A program made the position numbers and the translations under genes. From an uncultured Bacteroidales bacterium (lineage in GTDB: Bacteria; Bacteroidota; Bacteroidia; Bacteroidales; Paludibacteraceae): DNA of 64,000 bases. Numbering within the stretch: the first letter of the stretch is position 1; every line of letters begins with the position of its first letter. The notes under the pieces are model-generated. The model worked only from the letters and a program-made list of their open reading frames with translations. It did not search any database and was not told the origin of the DNA. Shown here piece by piece: positions 36,681 to 45,346 of the stretch. The stretch spans positions 1-64,000 of the forward strand of contig CAKULK010000011.1 of the NCBI GenBank assembly GCA_934667275.1, written 5' to 3'.

Positions 36681-37235
36681 ATAGCAAATCCACAGAATGG
36701 CCCGCAACGCCGTGGCCGCCAAGAGAAAGAAATGCCCAACCGCATCAATGACAAGATTCGCGGGGTGAGGGAAGTGCGCCTTGTAGGCGACAATGTAGAG
36801 CAGGGAATCTATTCGTATGAGCAGGCCATGCGCATAGCGGATGAGCAGAACTTGGATCTCGTAGAGATTTCGCCAAACGCGGCACCGCCCGTTTGCCGTG
36901 TGCTGGACTATCAGAAGTTCCTCTATCAGAAGAAGCGCAAGGAGAAAGAGCAGAAAGCGAACTCGGCGAAAGTGATAATCAAAGAGATACGTTTCGGACC
37001 GCAGACCGACGAACATGACTATAATTTCAAACTCAAGCACGCGCAGGAGTTCTTGAAAGAAGGCAACAAGGTGAAGGCGTATGTGTTCTTCCGCGGGCGC
37101 AGTATCCTGTTTAAGGAGCAAGGCGAACTGCTGTTGGCACGCTTTGCGAACGACCTCGAAGAATACGGCAAGGTGGAAGCAATGCCCAAGTTGGAGGGCA
37201 AGCGTATGATTGTAAATATCGCACCCAAAAAATAA
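36681..37235 (+). CDS. infC: Translation initiation factor IF-3, probable AUA start codon
   Basis: IF-3 binds the 30S subunit, blocks premature 50S joining and checks the start codon. The N domain (RINDKIRGVREVRLVGDN, LDLVEISPNAAPPVCRVLDY), basic linker (YQKKRKEKEQKAN) and C domain (IKEIRFGPQTDEHDYNFKLK) are complete. The first in-frame ATG is 36732, but it lacks a ribosome-binding site and leaves almost no residues before the N domain. Seventeen codons upstream, ATA at 36681 follows AGGAGG (36667-36672) by eight bases, and an in-frame TAG at 36663 excludes an earlier start. A rare start codon in infC agrees with the known AUU autoregulation in other bacteria. The product from the ATA would be 184 residues. 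It is followed by rpmI and rplT. Confidence 0.95.
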   Translation: MANPQNGPQRRGRQEKEMPNRINDKIRGVREVRLVGDNVEQGIYSYEQAMRIADEQNLDLVEISPNAAPPVCRVLDYQKFLYQKKRKEKEQKANSAKVIIKEIRFGPQTDEHDYNFKLKHAQEFLKEGNKVKAYVFFRGRSILFKEQGELLLARFANDLEEYGKVEAMPKLEGKRMIVNIAPKK

Positions 37236-37265
37236 ATCGTACATTCGTAAATCGTAAATAACTAT

Positions 37266-37297
37266 GGTCCCAGGGCCACCAATGGCTGCCCGAGACC
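37266..37297 (+). promoter_or_regulatory. Hairpin in the infC-rpmI intergenic region, possible r-protein leader
   Basis: GGTC (37266-37269) with GACC (37294-37297) and GGGC (37273-37276) with GCCC (37288-37291) would nest into one imperfect stem upstream of rpmI. In other phyla L20 binds such structures to repress rpmI-rplT; a similar role here is a guess from position. Confidence 0.35.
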
Positions 37298-37328
37298 TTA
37301 AATATAAACAAACTAAATTATAAACAAA

Positions 37329-37526
37329 ATGCCAAAGGTAAAGACTAATTCCGGTGCTAAAAAAAGATTCGCTCTTACCGGAACGGGTAAAGTGAAGCGT
37401 AAACACGCTTACAAGAGTCACATTCTGACGAAGAAGACCAAGAAACAGAAACGCAACTTGACTCACGTTGCAATGGTGGACCAGACAAACATGCGTTCCG
37501 TACGCGAGATGTTGTTGCTCCGCTAA
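37329..37526 (+). CDS. rpmI: 50S ribosomal protein L35 (bL35)
   Basis: A 65-residue, strongly basic protein of the large ribosomal subunit. The family start MPKVKTNSGAKKRFALTGTG and the lysine-rich stretch KTKKQKRN are complete and the length is normal. It is the middle gene of the infC-rpmI-rplT operon, 93 bases after infC and 34 before rplT, so all three are expected on one mRNA. Confidence 0.98.
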   Translation: MPKVKTNSGAKKRFALTGTGKVKRKHAYKSHILTKKTKKQKRNLTHVAMVDQTNMRSVREMLLLR

Positions 37527-37560
37527 GTTATTAACCACCAAACATTTGTAGTAAAGAACT

Positions 37561-37914
37561 ATGCCAAGATCAGTAAATCACGTTGCTTCGCGCAACCGTC
37601 GTAAGAAGATCATGAGCCTCACACGAGGCAATTTTGGTGGCCGTGCCAACGTCTGGACTGTTGCCAAAAACACCTGGGAGAAGGGTCTCCAGTACGCTTA
37701 TCGCGATCGTAAGAACAAGAAACGTACCTTCCGCGCACTCTGGATTCAGCGTATCAACGCAGCCGCTCGTCTCGAGGGCTACAGTTACAGCCAACTGATG
37801 GGCGCGTTGAAGAAAGCGGGTATCGAAATCAACCGCAAAGTCCTTGCAGACCTTGCAATGAATCAACCCCAAGCGTTTAAGGCCATCGTAGAACAAGCAA
37901 AGAAATCCATCTGA
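37561..37914 (+). CDS. rplT: 50S ribosomal protein L20 (bL20)
   Basis: A 117-residue rRNA-binding protein needed early in 50S assembly and, in other bacteria, a translational repressor of its own operon. It begins MPRSVNHVASRNRRKKIMSL, has the long basic N-terminal helix (YAYRDRKNKKRTFRALWIQR) and the globular C domain (YSQLMGALKKAGIEINRKVL). Length and order are standard. A strong terminator follows. Confidence 0.98.
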   Translation: MPRSVNHVASRNRRKKIMSLTRGNFGGRANVWTVAKNTWEKGLQYAYRDRKNKKRTFRALWIQRINAAARLEGYSYSQLMGALKKAGIEINRKVLADLAMNQPQAFKAIVEQAKKSI

Positions 37915-37933
37915 GAATGATGCGACTCGAAAC

Positions 37934-37977
37934 AAATAAGGTGTGTCTCCGCAAGGGGAAGCACCTTATTTCGTTTT
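37934..37977 (+). terminator. Terminator of the infC operon
   Basis: AAATAAGGTG (37934-37943) pairs perfectly with CACCTTATTT (37962-37971), with a further short CTCC/GGGG pairing in the loop, and is followed by five T residues at 37973-37977. Confidence 0.85.
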
Positions 37978-38038
37978 TACCGAAAAACCTGACTGACACT
38001 TTGAGAATAAAACCACTTGCAGACAAGTAATTGTACCC

Positions 38039-39238
38039 ATGAAACCGATTAAGACTTACATATTGTCGTTCCTGCTGCTCGGCACCGCCATTGCCCAAGC
38101 CGCAGAGTTGCCGGGCTTCCGCTATGAGGACGCCACTAATTTCCGAATCATCAACCGCGGTTGGGACAACACCGCCACTCCATACACCCGCATGCCCGCG
38201 TACATGCAGGACAGTTGCCGCCAGAACCAGTGGTGGCTCTACCAGCACTCCGCAGGCATCGCTGTGCGCTTCGCCACCAACAGCAAGCGCATCGCCGCGC
38301 AGTACAACCTCATCAACAACTTCCACATGCAGCACATGGCGATGACGGGCATCAAGGGCACCGACCTCTACTTCCTCAACGAGCAGACCAACCGTTGGGA
38401 GTACGTCAACACCGCCCGCCCGCAGGAGAAAGACGGTAAGGCGGACTCCATCCAATCCAAGATGTACGTGGAGAATTTGGACGGCGAGATGCACGACTAT
38501 ATGCTCTACCTCCCGCTCTATGACGGCGTGAACTGGGTGCAGATTGGCATCGATTCTGCTGCCACGCTCATCCAACCCCGCGTGGATAACCCCCGCCGTG
38601 GCAAGGTGGTATTCTACGGCACCAGTATCTTGCAGGGCGGTTGCGCCAGCCGTACGGGTATGGGGGCGACCTCAATGATTCAGCGCGACCTCGGCATCGA
38701 GTGTGTGAATCTGGCGACCTCGGGCGAGGGCAAGATGGACTTTTACATCGCCCGCGCTATGGCAACCATTGACGATGTGCTCTGCTATGTGGTGGACCCC
38801 GTGCCCAACTGCACCGAGATGATGTGCGACACGCTCACCTACGAATTCGTATCCATCCTGCGCCGCCTGCGTCCCGATGTGCCCGTCATCATGGTGGAGG
38901 GCATCACCTATCCGTATGCGCGCCACAACGCTTTCTTCCGCGACTACCTGCCCAAGAAGAACGCTGCCTTCCGCCGCAACTACGAGCGTCTGAAGGCGGA
39001 GAACCCCGTGGGCTTGTACTATGTACCCACCGACGGACTCGTGGGCGAGGACATGGAGGGTACGGTGGACGGCATTCATCTCACCGACCTCGGCTTCCGC
39101 GCATACGCGGATATAGTGGAAGACTACATCGCGCAGGCGTTGATTGATGCACACACCGCCCGAATGCTGAACGCCCAAGCCACCGCCCAGGAGCAAAACG
39201 TAAAGGCGAAAAAGACCAACAAGAAGTCCAATCGTTAA
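38039..39238 (+). CDS. Exported SGNH/GDSL-family hydrolase
   Basis: A 399-residue exported esterase-like protein. After a signal peptide (MKPIKTYILSFLLLGTAIAQ, cleavage near AQA-AE), an N-terminal jelly-roll domain of about 150 residues precedes the SGNH hydrolase fold: block I VVFYGTSILQGG with the nucleophile Ser, the Asn/Gly region LATSGEGKMD, and block V VDGIHLTDLG carrying the catalytic Asp and His. Enzymes of this build in Bacteroidota are usually carbohydrate esterases that deacetylate polysaccharides, but the substrate is unknown. The C terminus is a basic tail (AKKTNKKSNR). It stands alone between the ribosomal operon and the TonB receptor. Confidence 0.9.
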   Translation: MKPIKTYILSFLLLGTAIAQAAELPGFRYEDATNFRIINRGWDNTATPYTRMPAYMQDSCRQNQWWLYQHSAGIAVRFATNSKRIAAQYNLINNFHMQHMAMTGIKGTDLYFLNEQTNRWEYVNTARPQEKDGKADSIQSKMYVENLDGEMHDYMLYLPLYDGVNWVQIGIDSAATLIQPRVDNPRRGKVVFYGTSILQGGCASRTGMGATSMIQRDLGIECVNLATSGEGKMDFYIARAMATIDDVLCYVVDPVPNCTEMMCDTLTYEFVSILRRLRPDVPVIMVEGITYPYARHNAFFRDYLPKKNAAFRRNYERLKAENPVGLYYVPTDGLVGEDMEGTVDGIHLTDLGFRAYADIVEDYIAQALIDAHTARMLNAQATAQEQNVKAKKTNKKSNR

Positions 39239-39297
39239 TAATTGCAAATGCCCCGCAACTTGATCGAGACCCCGTCTCTTCAAAGTCGAGGCAAACA

Positions 39298-39330
39298 GCA
39301 AGGGATACGCAAGGGATGAGCAAGGGATAG
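39298..39330. repeat. Tandem repeat, three units of 11 bp
   Basis: Units GCAAGGGATAC, GCAAGGGATGA and GCAAGGGATAG lie between the SGNH hydrolase and the TonB receptor genes. An identical three-unit array occurs 14.6 kb away at 53947-53979. Confidence 0.95.
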
Positions 39331-39407
39331 GCAACCGTTAGACATCCCAAAATCGCCCCATCCGCATCCCGAAAAAAGCCAAATAGCGACAATAGTAACC
39401 ACCAAAT

Positions 39408-42146
39408 ATGGTCAATATGCAAAAAATCTTTACTCTCTTACTCAGCATGATGGCGACCATCGCCATCTATGCTCAATCGGTCACCGTCACGGGTACGGTA
39501 CTGGATGCCGCCAATGGCGAACCGCTGATTGGTGTCTCCGTTCTTGAGAAGGGTACCACCAACGGCGTGGTGACTGACCTTGACGGAAACTTCAAGTTGT
39601 CGGTCGCACAGGGTGCCAAGTTGCAACTCTCCTATGTGGGCTACGCCAACGCGGAGATAACGGCGAAGTCCGCCAACCTCGGCACTATCAAACTGGACCC
39701 TGAGGCTGTCGGCCTCGAGGATGTCACTATCACCGGTCAGATGGCGCGCCAACAGAAGACACCGGTGGCAGTCAGCCAAGTCAGTGCGTTGGACATCGAA
39801 GAGCGTCTTGGCGGTGGTGAGTTCGTAGAGGTACTCAAGAACACCCCGGGTGTGCACGCCAACGGACAAGGCGGCGGCTGGGGAGACAGTGAGATATGGA
39901 TGCGAGGCTTCGACAATACCAACGTAGCCACTATGATTAACGGTGTGCCAATGAACGATATGGAGGGCGGAACCGTCTATTGGTCTAACTGGCAAGGACT
40001 TAGCGACGTTACCTCTGTCATGCAAACCCAACGCGGTATGGGTGCCAGCAAGGTCAGCGCACCTTCCGTGGGGGGTACTATCAACATCGTCACCAAAGGC
40101 ATTGATGCCAAGAAAGGTGGTTTCATGACTTACTCAATGGGCAACGATGGTGCCAACAAAATTGCCTTTTCCGTTTCCACAGGTCTTATGAAGAATGGTT
40201 GGGCAATCACCGTACTCGGTTCGCGTAGTTGGGGCGACGGATATATTCAGGGTACGGGCTATCAAGGCTATAGTTATTTTGCTAATATCGCAAAGCGCAT
40301 TAACGAAAACCATCAACTCAGCCTTACTGGCTTTGGTGCTCCTCAATGGCACTGGACACGCCCGTCGGGTTCAAGCGGTGCGCTTACTCTTGCCGAGTGG
40401 AACAATGTCAAGAAGTATATGACCGATGGTATGGATTATCGCCGTTACAATCCCGCTTACGGCTATGGCAACAACGGCAAGCAAAAAGGATGCAACTACA
40501 ATTCATACCACAAACCGCAAATCAGTTTGAATCACGTGTGGCAAATCGACCATAAGTCCAGCCTTTCTACATCATTGTACACTTCTATCGGCCGTGGTTT
40601 TGGAAACACGGGCGAACCGAGTCCTTATTCGCAATACGCCTATTCCGACCTCACACGCGGTGCCTACAATGGTGTACTCTGTACCACTTTCCGTCGCGAG
40701 GACGGTACTTTCGATTATGGGGCTATCGAAGATCTCAATGCTGCCAGCGAGAATGGTTCGCAACTTGTTATCTGTGAGAATAGAAACTACCACAACTGGT
40801 ATGGTCTTGTAAGTTCCTATAACAACAAGTTCCTTGACGACCGTCTTGACCTTACGGCGGGCGTTGACCTGCGTTACTACGAGGGTATTCATACGGCGGT
40901 TATCAGTGACCTTATGAGTGGCGACTATTTCATTGATGCCACACGTGCCAACAGCGTTTCAGCAAGCAATAATATACATCGTAATGACCCAAATTGGACG
41001 TATGCAAAGCAAACGGTAGGGGATGTGGTTTATCGTGATTATACAGGACATGTGATGCAAGAGGGGGCTTTTGCCACACTTGAGTGGAACCAAGACCGCT
41101 TGTCTGCTTTCCTCAACGGCTCTTTTTCTTATACCAGTTATTGGCGTGTAGATCGCTTCTACTACGACGAAGAGCATCAGCGTTCCGAGACTATCGGTTT
41201 TGCAGGCGGTACTATCAAAGGTGGTGTGAACTACAATATCAATAACCATAACAACCTCTTTGTTAATGCCGGTTTCATTAGTCGTGCGCCGAAATTCAAT
41301 GGTGCTTTTATGACCTCTAACACCAGCCATGCTTTCAACCGTAACGCAGCAAACGAGAAGATTGCATCTGTGGAAGCGGGATACGGTTTCCATAATGAGT
41401 ATGTGAATCTCGTATTCAATGGCTACTATACCCGTTGGATGGATAAAACAATGTCTAAATCTACCTCTTTGGATAATCAGCAGACGGGTTATATCAACAT
41501 GACGGGTGTCAATGCGCAGCACATGGGATTGGAGTTTGAACTCAAAGCACGCCCTGTGAAGTGGATGGAAATTAACGCAATGTTCTCATTGGGAGACTGG
41601 CGTTGGAAGGGACAAGATGTCATTGGATATATCTACGATGAACACGGCAATGCTGTCACTTCCACAGGCGAGACTACAACCCCGGGCTGCACTGACGAAG
41701 GCAAAGAGCATGCTTGGGCAAAAGTGAACCTCGAGAATATCCATGTCGGTGGTCAGGCACAAACCACGGCAAGTCTTGGCTTGTTGTTCAAACCATTTAA
41801 GGGTTTCCGTATAGGCGCGGACTATACGTTGTACGACCGTAACTACTCCTATTACTCTTTCTCGGGTTCTAACCTCACCGTGGGCAAGACGGTGAATATC
41901 ATCGAGCCGTATCGTTGTCCGGTAGGCGGAGCGTTGGATATGCGTGCAAGTTATTCCTTTGAGATTGGTGCGCTACGTGCTACTTTGTCTGCCAATGTGA
42001 CTAACATTCTCGACCAACACTATATTGAGAAGGCTTGGAGTGCGAACGCAGTATCACAATCTATTGTAGAGAATACGATTGACAATATCTATTTCTTCTA
42101 CAACAAAGGCCGCCAATGGAATCTTCGATTGAAAGTGTCATTCTAA
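39408..42146 (+). CDS. TonB-dependent outer-membrane receptor with carboxypeptidase-like N-terminal domain
   Basis: A 912-residue outer-membrane transporter. Signal peptide (MQKIFTLLLSMMATIAIYAQ from the second ATG at 39417), a carboxypeptidase-regulatory-like domain (VTVTGTVLDAANGEPLIGVS), a plug (LKNTPGVHANGQGGGWGDSE, MINGVPMNDMEGG, PSVGGTINIVTKG) and a 22-strand barrel ending in RQWNLRLKVSF. It is of the non-SusC type and has no SusD partner. The next two genes encode a lipoprotein and an exported OB-fold protein, which suggests a ligand captured by those proteins. The substrate is not known; see the finding on nucleic-acid uptake. Confidence 0.94.
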   Translation: MVNMQKIFTLLLSMMATIAIYAQSVTVTGTVLDAANGEPLIGVSVLEKGTTNGVVTDLDGNFKLSVAQGAKLQLSYVGYANAEITAKSANLGTIKLDPEAVGLEDVTITGQMARQQKTPVAVSQVSALDIEERLGGGEFVEVLKNTPGVHANGQGGGWGDSEIWMRGFDNTNVATMINGVPMNDMEGGTVYWSNWQGLSDVTSVMQTQRGMGASKVSAPSVGGTINIVTKGIDAKKGGFMTYSMGNDGANKIAFSVSTGLMKNGWAITVLGSRSWGDGYIQGTGYQGYSYFANIAKRINENHQLSLTGFGAPQWHWTRPSGSSGALTLAEWNNVKKYMTDGMDYRRYNPAYGYGNNGKQKGCNYNSYHKPQISLNHVWQIDHKSSLSTSLYTSIGRGFGNTGEPSPYSQYAYSDLTRGAYNGVLCTTFRREDGTFDYGAIEDLNAASENGSQLVICENRNYHNWYGLVSSYNNKFLDDRLDLTAGVDLRYYEGIHTAVISDLMSGDYFIDATRANSVSASNNIHRNDPNWTYAKQTVGDVVYRDYTGHVMQEGAFATLEWNQDRLSAFLNGSFSYTSYWRVDRFYYDEEHQRSETIGFAGGTIKGGVNYNINNHNNLFVNAGFISRAPKFNGAFMTSNTSHAFNRNAANEKIASVEAGYGFHNEYVNLVFNGYYTRWMDKTMSKSTSLDNQQTGYINMTGVNAQHMGLEFELKARPVKWMEINAMFSLGDWRWKGQDVIGYIYDEHGNAVTSTGETTTPGCTDEGKEHAWAKVNLENIHVGGQAQTTASLGLLFKPFKGFRIGADYTLYDRNYSYYSFSGSNLTVGKTVNIIEPYRCPVGGALDMRASYSFEIGALRATLSANVTNILDQHYIEKAWSANAVSQSIVENTIDNIYFFYNKGRQWNLRLKVSF

Positions 42147-42173
42147 TGGTTTAACGGATAAATATTTACGAAT

Positions 42174-43967
42174 ATGAAGACAACAAAATATATTCTTCCT
42201 GCTATAGCATTGCTCATGGTATCATGTGCCGATTTCTTTGATGAAAAACAACTTGGCAATGTTGATTACCAACCTTCGCATATCCGGACGGATATGACCT
42301 ATACGCTCACCGTGGACGATATGGGGCAAATCACAAAGAAAGGTTCTGAGTATGAGCAACGTGCTTTGGCTTTATGTACGGAGACAGATTCAAGTGCCTA
42401 TCAGGCATGGAAAGATATTGCCACACTCAAGGCATTCAACGAGAATGCCGATGCTGACATCTACGTGCCTGCATTTATGGCAAATACGTTTCCCTATTTG
42501 GACAAAGGTACTATCTGCAAAGTGTATTATCCTTATTATAAAGGAAAGACTAATCGGGTATTGCCGTTTATGAGTGCTGTAGGTTACTCGCTGACCGATG
42601 ATGACTATAAAACTATTTGGGGAGGACGTGGCGCAGACTATCTGACTGCAACGTCAGAGCCGAACATACCGGCCTTTTTGTCTCTGAAATTCACGACGGC
42701 TTCCGAAGGTCAGATTCTTGTACTCACCTACAAGACCCTCAACACCGACCCAGACACCATCTATCCGCCTCTTCCTTATGAGTGTACAGTGGCAGAATTG
42801 TTGGAGGCTAAGGAAACCGTAGAGCACCAGTTGACAGGCATTGTGGGTGCCATAAAGTCCTCTATCTCTGGCCGTTTCTATCTCGTGGATGGGGCAGACT
42901 CTATTTATGTCTATGGTTTGTCCGACGAGAATGGTGACAAAGTGTGGAAGGCAAAGGGTATTAACCAAGGCGACCAAATCACGGTACGCGGTAAATACAG
43001 CAACGATAGCGGTGAACCGCTGTTCACCGATGCCGTTTATGTGAACCATACACCCGCAGGCAAGGCTCTTCGTCAGCGTATGGCGGCTAAAGAGCCACTA
43101 ATCCAAGATACTGTCTATAAGTCGGTTATCTATCAGTTAAGCCAAGGTTCATGGACGCTTTACACCAACGATCAGGTAAAGGCATATTTTGCTTTGCCCA
43201 AGACCATCTACGATGCATTGGGCAACACTTCCGTTGCCAACCCGCAGGAGACCATCGGCAAGTATCTTCGTCTGACCTATCCGTATGCGGCTGAGAAAGA
43301 CATTTATCTTGTCGCATACAATGGCAGCAAGGGTATGACCGCCGACGAATTTACCTACGATGGCACAGATTTCGTTATGAACACGGGCTATACCACCGAG
43401 GAAATGAATTTCGTACGTTCCGATAGTTGGATAGCAGACATCTCCACCTACTACACAACACCTTTCGTAAACAACGGGCAAGCCGACTTCACCATACAGC
43501 ATGTCAATCTCGACGGGCTTAGTTACGTATGGCGTTATCAGGCGTCGTACGGAATGACAGCATCTGCTTACGTGAGCGGTACCAATCACCCTGTAGAGGA
43601 TTGGCTTGTAAGTCCTACTATTCGTCTGAAGAAAAGTGTGGCACCAAAGATGCACTTCGACCACGCAGTGCGCTATGGAAACCAAGCCTATAACAAGGAG
43701 TGGCTCAAAGTGATGGTAACCAACAACTATACGGGCGATGTCACCACCACCGAATGGGAGCACTTGCAGTTCCCCGACTCCATACCCGATGGTTCCAATT
43801 GGATGTTCCTTGCCACCGGCGACTTCGACCTGAGCAACTACAACAACCAGAGCATTGTTATTGCATTCCAATACAATACCACTACGGGCGAACTGACTTC
43901 CGCACCCACATGGGAGATACAGAACCTCCTTGTCTATGAGCCGGAAGCGGAAGCCACTGAGGAATAA
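42174..43967 (+). CDS. Lipoprotein with OB-fold-like and choice-of-anchor J domains, partner of the TonB receptor
   Basis: A 597-residue lipoprotein (lipobox MVSC, cysteine 18), starting 28 bases after the receptor gene. The N-terminal 190 residues have no recognised domain. Residues about 200-290 form an OB-fold-like module (YECTVAELLEA, QLTGIVGAIKSSISGRFYLV, GDQITVRGKYS). Residues about 300-420 contain a second unknown region. The last 170 residues form a choice-of-anchor J/jelly-roll domain (EDWLVSPTIRLKKSVAPKMH, WEIQNLLVYEPE). Surface exposure and ligand binding for the receptor are inferred from position and design. Confidence 0.82.
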   Translation: MKTTKYILPAIALLMVSCADFFDEKQLGNVDYQPSHIRTDMTYTLTVDDMGQITKKGSEYEQRALALCTETDSSAYQAWKDIATLKAFNENADADIYVPAFMANTFPYLDKGTICKVYYPYYKGKTNRVLPFMSAVGYSLTDDDYKTIWGGRGADYLTATSEPNIPAFLSLKFTTASEGQILVLTYKTLNTDPDTIYPPLPYECTVAELLEAKETVEHQLTGIVGAIKSSISGRFYLVDGADSIYVYGLSDENGDKVWKAKGINQGDQITVRGKYSNDSGEPLFTDAVYVNHTPAGKALRQRMAAKEPLIQDTVYKSVIYQLSQGSWTLYTNDQVKAYFALPKTIYDALGNTSVANPQETIGKYLRLTYPYAAEKDIYLVAYNGSKGMTADEFTYDGTDFVMNTGYTTEEMNFVRSDSWIADISTYYTTPFVNNGQADFTIQHVNLDGLSYVWRYQASYGMTASAYVSGTNHPVEDWLVSPTIRLKKSVAPKMHFDHAVRYGNQAYNKEWLKVMVTNNYTGDVTTTEWEHLQFPDSIPDGSNWMFLATGDFDLSNYNNQSIVIAFQYNTTTGELTSAPTWEIQNLLVYEPEAEATEE

Positions 43968-43996
43968 ACTGTAACAGAGAAACAACAAACATATAT

Positions 43997-44022
43997 GTCC
44001 CCGCACTTGCGGGTGCGGGGAC
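43997..44022. other. Perfect GC-rich hairpin between two genes of the receptor locus
   Basis: GTCCCCGCAC (43997-44006) and GTGCGGGGAC (44013-44022) form a perfect 10-bp stem with a six-base loop. No T tract follows in either direction, so it may be an mRNA-processing or stability element rather than a terminator. Confidence 0.6.
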
Positions 44023-44069
44023 GTTAGTATAGAAACAACAAATTATTCACTTCTAAAAACAAAATCAGT

Positions 44070-45239
44070 ATGAAAAAGATTTTAACTCTTTGTGCAGCCC
44101 TTGTTGCTGCAATGAGTATGAGTGCAGAAGTCAAGAACATGACCTGCGCTGAGGCAGCCGCTGCTGCAGCACTACTGCAAAGTGGTCAAACCGGTACGGA
44201 CTCCGTAGCAGTTACGGGCTATGTGACTAACACTGATGGTAAAATCAGCAAGAACCAACAGACATTTTGGATGGACGACGAGAAAGGCAGCAAAAAGACT
44301 TTCAATGGTTATTGGTGCAACATGCCTAAAGGTGAGGCTGCATTGAATGTAGGTGACAAGGTAGTCATCAAAGGTTTCTTGATGCGCTATAACAGCACTT
44401 ATGAAATGAAGAATGGTGACATTACTATCTTGGAGCGTGCTATTGTAAAGGTTGATACTATCAAGGCTACAGTATGTGAGGCTGTTGAGGAGTGCGAGGC
44501 TTTGGCTGACGGCGACAACACACAAGATGTATTCATCGTAGAGGCTGTTGTTACATCAGTTCTCGAGCAGAACGACAACTACAATACGCAGAAGTTCAAT
44601 GTTACTTGCGAAGACAACGATAAAGACCTTCAAGCCTACAATGTAACCATGAAAGACGGTTATGCTGCTATTGGTGACAAAGTACGTTTGACCGGTAAAC
44701 TCAAAAGGTATGGTTCTACCCTTGAGTTGGTAGGTGACGGCGTTGTTTTGGAGAAGGGCAACGTAAAGATTGACACTATCCAAGCTACTGTAGCAGAAGC
44801 ATTGGCAGCAGCAAAGGCATTGGAAAACGGCAAGATTAGCCAGGATGTGTATGTCGTTACGGGTTACATTGACAGCATCTCGTCTGCATACAGCGACCAG
44901 TATAAGAACATCTCTTTCTACATGTGCGACGACCTCAAAGCACCTGCTTATGAGTTCCAAGCATACCGCGTAAAGGGTGGTGCAGACCTCAAGGTGGGTG
45001 ACAAGGTAGCCGTTAAAGGCAACGTGATGCACTATTACCAGGCAGCAACAGACGAAAAGGCTGAGAAGCATGCATACCAGATGAATGCGGGTGCTACTTA
45101 TACTATTGTTACTGAATCTGCTGTAGAAAACGTTATCAGCAACACAGGCGACAAAGCCGTTAAGGTTGTACGTAACGGACAAATCTACATCGTAAAGGAT
45201 GGTGTTGAGTACAATATCCTTGGCACAGAGGTGAAGTAA
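44070..45239 (+). CDS. Exported protein with three OB-fold-like repeats and a C-terminal tail
   Basis: A 389-residue exported protein with a signal peptide (MKKILTLCAALVAAMSMSAE). Three repeated domains of about 105 residues follow, each starting with a helix (TCAEAAAAAALLQSG, TVCEAVEECEALADG, TVAEALAAAKALENG) and containing an OB-fold-like core with VGDKVVIKGFLMRY, IGDKVRLTGKLKRYG and VGDKVAVKGNVMHYY. This is the nucleic-acid-binding OB-fold layout seen in secreted Bacteroidota proteins. The C terminus, VVRNGQIYIVKDGVEYNILG, matches the tail of three other exported proteins here and is probably a secretion or anchoring signal. It lies about 100 bases after the preceding lipoprotein gene. Confidence 0.83.
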   Translation: MKKILTLCAALVAAMSMSAEVKNMTCAEAAAAAALLQSGQTGTDSVAVTGYVTNTDGKISKNQQTFWMDDEKGSKKTFNGYWCNMPKGEAALNVGDKVVIKGFLMRYNSTYEMKNGDITILERAIVKVDTIKATVCEAVEECEALADGDNTQDVFIVEAVVTSVLEQNDNYNTQKFNVTCEDNDKDLQAYNVTMKDGYAAIGDKVRLTGKLKRYGSTLELVGDGVVLEKGNVKIDTIQATVAEALAAAKALENGKISQDVYVVTGYIDSISSAYSDQYKNISFYMCDDLKAPAYEFQAYRVKGGADLKVGDKVAVKGNVMHYYQAATDEKAEKHAYQMNAGATYTIVTESAVENVISNTGDKAVKVVRNGQIYIVKDGVEYNILGTEVK

Positions 45240-45271
45240 AGCGATTGGTGGTAATACATATTAATTGACAG

Positions 45272-45306
45272 AAATAAAGGCTGCTTGTTCAAGCAGCCTT
45301 TATTTT
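45272..45306. terminator. Bidirectional terminator between the OB-fold gene and dapA
   Basis: A perfect 16-bp stem (AAATAAAGGCTGCTTG at 45272-45287 and its complement at 45290-45305) with only two loop bases has A and T runs at both ends, suiting both converging genes. Confidence 0.9.
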
Positions 45307-45346
45307 GTATATGTGTCTCTATTATTTTGTGTATGTATCTTTATGA

